This document shows, piece by piece, positions 32,126 to 36,421 of a stretch of DNA of 36,421 nt. The DNA lies in NCBI GenBank assembly GCA_036490955.1, contig DASXCX010000321.1, positions 1 to 36,421 of the forward strand. Reading direction: 5' to 3'. This DNA is from CAIKMD01 sp036490955. GTDB taxonomy: Bacteria; Pseudomonadota; Alphaproteobacteria; ATCC43930; CGMCC-115725. Positions within the stretch are counted from its first letter, which is position 1. Each line of letters begins with the position of its first letter. Both the position numbers and the translations under genes were made by a program. The notes below the pieces were generated by a model. It saw nothing but the letters and a program-made list of their open reading frames with translations. It was not told where the DNA came from and searched no databases.

Positions 32126-34159
32126 TTAGACGAGGCCGGTGGCGTCGCGCAAGCTCGGCCAGAGGTCGCCGATCAGGGATTGCGGCCAAGGGAGGGCGAA
32201 GATGCGATCGAAGACGAGATAGATCGCGATCGTTGCTACCGTGGCACAGGCTGTGGAAAGCCACCAGCGCTCGGCGAATTCGAAGCGCATCAGCAGGACG
32301 GTCAGCGCGCAGAGGGCGGGCAGTAGTCCGATACCCGCGCTGACGATGAGGAAACCGACCAGCCACGCGAAGCAGCGCACGCCGCGCAGCTCGATCGCTT
32401 TGGTGAAGACCGGCATCGCTTCATGCGTGGCCGCGCTTGCTTCTGATGGCGCTTCGGCCGGGCCGGTGAGCTTGGCGGCGGGATCGCCGAACACCTCGGT
32501 CAGCATGTTGAGCGCAGCGAAAAACAGCGCGATGTAGCAGGAAGCACCGGGCACGAATTTCGCCGCCGGTGGCCAGACGCGCGAGAACCACATCGCGACG
32601 AGGATGGTCGCGATGATGGCGGTGCTGAACCACGCGTCGCGGCCGAAACGCAAAGAGGCGACGCGGAAATCGCGGAACGCCGCGACCGTGCCGGTGAGAT
32701 GCTTCTTCATCGGCGGCAGTACGACCCAGAGGCAGAGGGCGAAGACGACCAGCACCACAGGCCGGAGCGCCCAGGCGGCCCCGTAGATTTGCGTCGAGAT
32801 AAAGAAATAGCGCTCGAAGATGCCGCCCAGGACGAATCCGAGGATCAGCGGCGGGCGCGGCCAGCCAAGATGCTTCATGATCCAGCCGAGCGCGCCGAAC
32901 AGCACCAGCGAATAGAGATCGCCCCACGCCTGCGAGCCTTCGAAGGCACCGAGGAAGATCACCATCAGCACCAGCGGCACGAGCAGTGCGGCGCGCACCA
33001 TGGCAAGCCGGGCAAAAAGCCCGCTCGCGGCGATGCAGATCACCGCGCCCATCACATGCGAGAGCGTCAGCGTCCAGATGATTGAATAGGTAACGTCGAG
33101 ATGCTTGGTCAGCATCTCGGGTCCGGGAACAAGACCATGGATGAGAAAGGCCGAGAGCAGCAGTGCCATCGACGCGCCGGCGGGCACCCCGAAGGCGATC
33201 GTCGGCACCAGATGCCCGCCTTCCTTGGCGTTGTCGGAAGCGATGGCCGCGATCACGCCGCGGATATCGCCCTTGCCGAAATTCTCGGTATTCTTCTCGG
33301 TGCGGATGGCATGGCCGTAGGCGATCCAGTCGATCACTGCCGCGCCCAGTCCAGGCACCGCGCCAAGGAACGCGCCCAAGGTCGAGCAGCGGAGGATCAG
33401 CCACCAATTCTTCACCGCATCATGCCAGCCTTGCCACTGGCCATGAAGGTCGATGCGCGCGCCGTTATCGGGGCTGGCGATCGCGCTGCGCGTCGCCGCC
33501 ATGTCGATGAGTTCGGGAATGGCGAAAATGCCGAGCGTGAACGGCACCAGCGGCAGCTTGTCCCAAAGATAGAGCGAGCCGAAGGTCCAGCGCAGCGTGC
33601 CGGTTTGCGCGTCGCCGCCGATCATCGCCAGCATCAAGCCGAGGCCGGCAGCGGTGAGGCCCTTCAAGGGCGCTTTGCCCGAGAGCACGGCGACCATCGA
33701 CAGGCCGAAGATGCAGAAAGACAACAACTCGGGCGAGGCGAGGTAGAGCACCACCGGCCGCAGCACCGGAATCGCGAGAGCGAGGAGGATGGCGCCGAAG
33801 ATACCGCCGATCAGCGAGGCGCCGTAGCCGGCGCCAAAAGCCCGCGCCGCCTGGCCCTGGCGGGCGAGCGGGTGGCCGTCGAGGATGGTCGCCGCGGCGC
33901 CGACCGTGCCGGGCACGCCGAAGAGCACGGCGGGGATGAGATCGGAAATCGTCGTCACCGACGCCATGCCCAAGAGCAAGGCGAATGCCGAGAATGTGTC
34001 GAGGTGATAGGTGAAGGGGATGAGAATGGCGAGGCCGACCACACCGCCGAGTCCCGGAATGACGCCGAGGCTGAGGCCCAGAACCACGCCCGCAGTCATG
34101 ATCGCCAGGCGCTCCGGCTCTAAAATGAGCAACAACGCCTGCCACGCGGCTTCCCACAT
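32126..34159 (-). CDS. Tripartite tricarboxylate transporter permease: TctA fused to a TctB-like domain
   Basis: 677 residues, inner membrane. Residues 1-490 are a TctA large permease: GVVLGLSLGVIPGLGGVVGLAILIPFTY, ISDLIPAVLFGVPGTVGAAATILDGHPLARQG, and the second half LGAFLGAVPGLGAAVIDWIAYGHA, each a TctA hallmark. From about 530 to 677 four more hydrophobic segments separated by a polar linker (GDPAAKLTGPAEAPSEASAA) look like the small subunit TctB. TctA alone is about 500 residues and TctB about 150, so the length fits a fusion. This family imports citrate, terephthalate and other carboxylates with a TctC receptor. No TctC gene is in the window. GGGAGGCAAGG precedes the ATG at 34159. Confidence 0.92.
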   Translation of the reverse strand: MWEAAWQALLLILEPERLAIMTAGVVLGLSLGVIPGLGGVVGLAILIPFTYHLDTFSAFALLLGMASVTTISDLIPAVLFGVPGTVGAAATILDGHPLARQGQAARAFGAGYGASLIGGIFGAILLALAIPVLRPVVLYLASPELLSFCIFGLSMVAVLSGKAPLKGLTAAGLGLMLAMIGGDAQTGTLRWTFGSLYLWDKLPLVPFTLGIFAIPELIDMAATRSAIASPDNGARIDLHGQWQGWHDAVKNWWLILRCSTLGAFLGAVPGLGAAVIDWIAYGHAIRTEKNTENFGKGDIRGVIAAIASDNAKEGGHLVPTIAFGVPAGASMALLLSAFLIHGLVPGPEMLTKHLDVTYSIIWTLTLSHVMGAVICIAASGLFARLAMVRAALLVPLVLMVIFLGAFEGSQAWGDLYSLVLFGALGWIMKHLGWPRPPLILGFVLGGIFERYFFISTQIYGAAWALRPVVLVVFALCLWVVLPPMKKHLTGTVAAFRDFRVASLRFGRDAWFSTAIIATILVAMWFSRVWPPAAKFVPGASCYIALFFAALNMLTEVFGDPAAKLTGPAEAPSEASAATHEAMPVFTKAIELRGVRCFAWLVGFLIVSAGIGLLPALCALTVLLMRFEFAERWWLSTACATVATIAIYLVFDRIFALPWPQSLIGDLWPSLRDATGLV

Positions 34160-34295
34160 ACCGGAACCTTGCCTCCCTTAGGGCGCTACTAAGCCTTGTA
34201 AATGCGCCGCGGTCAACTTGCGGCGGCGGCCTGCGTAAGCGGCATCGCCGCCTCGGTCGTCGTGAGACGAAACGCCGCGCAGGCCATTCCGCGCG

Positions 34296-34874
34296 CTAGC
34301 GTTTATGCGCGGAAAGCCAGGCGATGACATCGCTCGCGCTGCGGTCCGGCGGGAAGACCGGATAGAAGACATGCGTCACGATCCCGTCATCGATGACCAG
34401 CGTGAAGCGCTTCAAGAGCTTCATGCCGTTCGTCTCGAAGGTCGGCAGCGTCATTGCGCGCGTGAGTTGCAGGCTCTCGTCCGAGAGAATGGCGAAGGGA
34501 AGGTGGAGGCGCTCGGCGGCTTCGCGCTGATAGGCCGGATCCTGTGTCGATAGGCCGAAGAGCTGCGCGAGGCCTAGCGCTTTCAATTCGGCGGAATGGT
34601 CGCGGAACGAGCAGCTTTGCGGCGTGCAGCCGCGCGCGCCGGGAATCATGTCCCAGCCCGGCGGGTTATCGATGCCGGGTCGCCCCGTGCGTGGGTAGGC
34701 GTAGACGATCGTGCGGCCGGTAAGCGCCGCGAGATCGACGCGACGGCCATCGGTCGCCGGCATGGAAACCGGAGCGATCTTTGCGCCGAGGAGGTGACGC
34801 GTCGCTCCATCGTCGATGGGCGCCGGGATGGTCGACCAATCCGGAGCGTCAACCGACGTTTTTAACTCGGTCAT
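34296..34874 (-). CDS. Peroxiredoxin (AhpC/TSA family)
   Basis: 192 residues. The active-site segment PGARGCTPQSCSFRDH places a peroxidatic Cys83 and a second Cys88 five residues later, the pattern of atypical two-Cys peroxiredoxins of the BCP type. LTGRTIVYAYPRTG, FGLSTQDPAYQREAAERLHLPFAILSDESLQLTRAM and LVIDDGIVTHVFYPVFPP follow the expected thioredoxin fold. It would reduce hydrogen or organic peroxides. The start ATG at 34872-34874 follows GAGGTCG; the open frame extends further but only through decayed short-chain-dehydrogenase sequence (34896-35149). Confidence 0.9.
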   Translation of the reverse strand: MTELKTSVDAPDWSTIPAPIDDGATRHLLGAKIAPVSMPATDGRRVDLAALTGRTIVYAYPRTGRPGIDNPPGWDMIPGARGCTPQSCSFRDHSAELKALGLAQLFGLSTQDPAYQREAAERLHLPFAILSDESLQLTRAMTLPTFETNGMKLLKRFTLVIDDGIVTHVFYPVFPPDRSASDVIAWLSAHKR

Positions 34875-34895
34875 GTTTCGACCTCGCGACCTCGT

Positions 34896-35149
34896 AACGA
34901 TTCGCATATGATAGGACCGTTGGCGCTTGAGAGCGTCCCTTTGAGCCCTCAGCATCCGGCAACGCGTGTCGTACGGCCTCGCGGGCGTCCTCTTAAACGT
35001 CTGCGCACCGGCATAGTTATTGAGATTGGTGGCTGTGAAACCGGGGGCAGGCGGCATGAACCTCGATCTTGGCGTCTTGAAGCTCGATTGCCATTTGAAG
35101 GTCCGATCCCTTGATTGGCGCCTGTCACCAAGGCAACGCGCTGGTTATG
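34896..35149 (-). pseudogene. Remnant of a short-chain dehydrogenase/reductase (SDR)
   Basis: On the minus strand HNQRVALVTGANQGIG (35102-35149) is the SDR nucleotide-binding start with the T-G-x3-G-x-G motif. After a one-base shift the next frame continues L-QMAIEL, then directly QDAKIEVHAACP, which resembles a stretch about 170-190 residues later in intact SDRs. After another one-base shift in a run of five C it reads PGFTATNLNNYAGAQT, a conserved SDR C-terminal segment. A third shift gives EDAREAVRHALPDAEGSKG, the SDR final helix. The remains cover both ends of the gene with the middle, including the catalytic YxxxK, deleted and three frame changes. It is therefore dead. Confidence 0.8.
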
Positions 35150-35308
35150 CGTAGCGGCTCTACATAGAAATGATAGCGCGGCGCGCGTTACCATAACGGA
35201 CGCCGCGGCATTGTGCCGGGGACGGTTCAGTCGTTACCGTTTGAAATCATCGTGGGTAAAGACCCAGACGAGCTGCCGGTCCTAATCGAGGTGTTCTCCG
35301 ACTATTTG

Positions 35309-35845
35309 TCACCGCACATTAATCTTGGTGACCGAACCGCCGGCGGCGGTAAGGGTAGCGTTGTGGATTGTGAGGGGGGCATCGCCGATCGAAATGACCT
35401 GTAAGGTGGCCGTCTTCAGGCCGGAGACGAAGCCCGGCGGCGGCAATGCTTGCGTGCATTTCGCCTTCTTATTGGGACGGACGAAATCGATTGGCTCACC
35501 TTTTTGTGTGGGTTCGAAGGCGGCGTTGGACCCGTCCAACGACAATGTCCCGCTGGCCGTTTGCACTTCGATCCGCAGCACATCCAAAGGCTGTTCGAAC
35601 GAGGTATAAAAGATCGCCGAGCAGAACTGCGGTGCGGCGATATCTTGCGAAGCGCGCGTCAAAATCGTTAGCGAAATTTTTTTCGGCAAGACGAAGAAAG
35701 CCACATTGAAAGATTTGTCGAGTAGGACTTCGCCTGGACCAAGTGTCGGTGCCATGTTTGCTTGTTCGCTGCTGCAGGCCGCGAGCGCCATCGTCGAGGC
35801 GAGCGTCAGCGCATGAATTGCTCGGCCGAATGTGATCAAACGCAT
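35309..35845 (-). CDS. Unknown lipoprotein
   Basis: 178 residues; family not recognised. The signal MRLITFGRAIHALTLASTMALAAC ends in a lipobox with the acylated Cys24 (LAAC-SS), so it is a membrane-anchored lipoprotein; Ser at +2 suggests the outer membrane by the Lol rule as known in E. coli. The mature part is beta-rich (TLQVISIGDAPLTIHNATLTAAGGSVTKINV) with two further cysteines (PQFCSAIFYTS, KAKCTQALPPP) that may form a disulfide. A GGGGG run precedes the ATG at 35843-35845. It lies between the SDR remnant and pyrE and appears monocistronic. Confidence 0.75.
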   Translation of the reverse strand: MRLITFGRAIHALTLASTMALAACSSEQANMAPTLGPGEVLLDKSFNVAFFVLPKKISLTILTRASQDIAAPQFCSAIFYTSFEQPLDVLRIEVQTASGTLSLDGSNAAFEPTQKGEPIDFVRPNKKAKCTQALPPPGFVSGLKTATLQVISIGDAPLTIHNATLTAAGGSVTKINVR

Positions 35846-35961
35846 CCCCCTAAAATGTCCTTCGAGTCCCTATCTTAAAGAACGCCCCCGAGCCGCTACG
35901 CACATTACGTTTGGATTATGACGATCGGATGAAGCAGCCTGCGCGAGATGCGGCGGCCGCT

Positions 35962-36421
35962 TTATCGCTTGAAATCGTCGTTTGTGAAGAGCGAGATCAG
36001 CTCCAGGCCTTCCTTCTTAAGATTGTCGCGCGCGCCTTCGAGGCGGTCGACGATGGTGACGATCTTCTCGACCCTGCCGCCCTGATCGCGCACGGCTTTG
36101 ACCGCCTTCATCGCCGAGCCGCCCGTGGTGGTGACGTCTTCCAGGACGATCACCTTGCTGCCGGGAGCGAAATTGCCGTCGATCAACTTGGCGGTGCCGT
36201 GATCCTTCACCTCTTTGCGCACGAAGAAGGCGTCGAGCCGCCGGCCGTGCTCGTTACTCTTCATCGCGATCGCGAGCGCTATCGGCACGGCGCCCATTTC
36301 CAAGCCGCCGACTGCTTTGATTTCGCTTTCGTTGGCGAGGAGATCGCAGAGAAGCTCGCCGACGAGCGAGGCGCCTTCCGGATCGAACATCGTCTTCTTC
36401 ATGTCGAAGAAGTAGCCGCTG
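35962..36421 (-). CDS. pyrE: Orotate phosphoribosyltransferase, C-terminal part (5' truncated by window edge)
   Basis: About 153 residues are visible; the frame is open through the window edge, beginning SGYFFDMKKTMFDPEGASLVG, so the N-terminal part of the gene lies outside. The Met at 36402 is internal. The PRPP-binding motif VIVLEDVTTTGGSAMKAVKA is intact, and GGLEMGAVPIALAIAM plus FFVRKEVKDHGTAKLIDG match the orotate-binding and catalytic Lys regions of PyrE. It joins orotate to PRPP in pyrimidine synthesis, in the cytoplasm. Confidence 0.93.
   Translation of the reverse strand, partial: SGYFFDMKKTMFDPEGASLVGELLCDLLANESEIKAVGGLEMGAVPIALAIAMKSNEHGRRLDAFFVRKEVKDHGTAKLIDGNFAPGSKVIVLEDVTTTGGSAMKAVKAVRDQGGRVEKIVTIVDRLEGARDNLKKEGLELISLFTNDDFKR

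Noticed and set aside
35213..35404. Plus-strand frame of 63 codons (GTG start) near the lipoprotein gene
   Set aside because: It reads like plausible protein at first, but it overlaps the end of the lipoprotein gene, has no clear ribosome site and matches no family I know.

Overview
This 36.4 kb, GC-rich window reads as a proteobacterial chromosome, most likely an alphaproteobacterium with a large catabolic gene set. The basis is dense coding, many 4-base start/stop overlaps, GTG starts, and the gene families present: LivFGHM-type ABC transporters, a tripartite tricarboxylate transporter, luciferase-like (LLM) flavin monooxygenases, an OprB porin and an orotate phosphoribosyltransferase. No rRNA, tRNA, CRISPR array, transposase or phage gene was seen, and no transcription regulator gene was recognised.

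Layout. 1-2.3 kb: the tail of an amidohydrolase, a HAD phosphatase with an unclear start, and a MetE-C-like methyltransferase with a very basic tail. 2.4-8.4 kb: two tandem, closely related periplasmic binding proteins on the minus strand, divergent from a complete livH-livM-livG-livF operon on the plus strand. 8.4-12.3 kb: a Rieske oxygenase alpha subunit, an RlpA-like protein, and a dienoyl-CoA-reductase-like flavoprotein that seems to lack its NAD(P)H domain. 12.3-17.8 kb, minus strand: a von Willebrand (DUF1194) protein, an alpha/beta hydrolase, an LLM monooxygenase, an exported M20 amidohydrolase and a second LLM monooxygenase. 17.8-22.2 kb: a 3-hydroxyisobutyrate-dehydrogenase-like enzyme and a lactonase-fold hydrolase, convergent with aminopeptidase N. 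22.3-26.8 kb: an LLM monooxygenase, alpha/beta hydrolase and cupin operon, convergent with an OprB porin, then an unknown exported protein. 26.8-28.6 kb: a cysteine-dioxygenase-like cupin, an unknown protein and a metallophosphoesterase. 28.7-34.2 kb, minus strand: a fused TctA-TctB permease, a fumarase/aspartase-superfamily lyase, a 4,5-dihydroxyphthalate-decarboxylase-like protein and a fourth LLM monooxygenase. 34.3-36.4 kb: a peroxiredoxin, a decayed short-chain dehydrogenase remnant, a lipoprotein and the 3' part of pyrE.

How it fits together. The theme is uptake and oxidative breakdown of small organic, probably aromatic or carboxylated, compounds. Two uptake routes (Liv-type ABC and TctAB-type) and an outer-membrane porin sit among four LLM monooxygenases, a Rieske oxygenase, two alpha/beta hydrolases, a lactonase-fold enzyme, an amidohydrolase, a lyase and a decarboxylase-like protein. 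The most system-like unit is the compact minus-strand operon at 28679-34159; its substrate cannot be read from the sequence. Second is the repeated pairing of an LLM monooxygenase with an alpha/beta hydrolase, at 15060-17032 and 22298-24240. Housekeeping genes (pepN, pyrE, peroxiredoxin) are interspersed, so this is ordinary chromosome rather than a mobile island.
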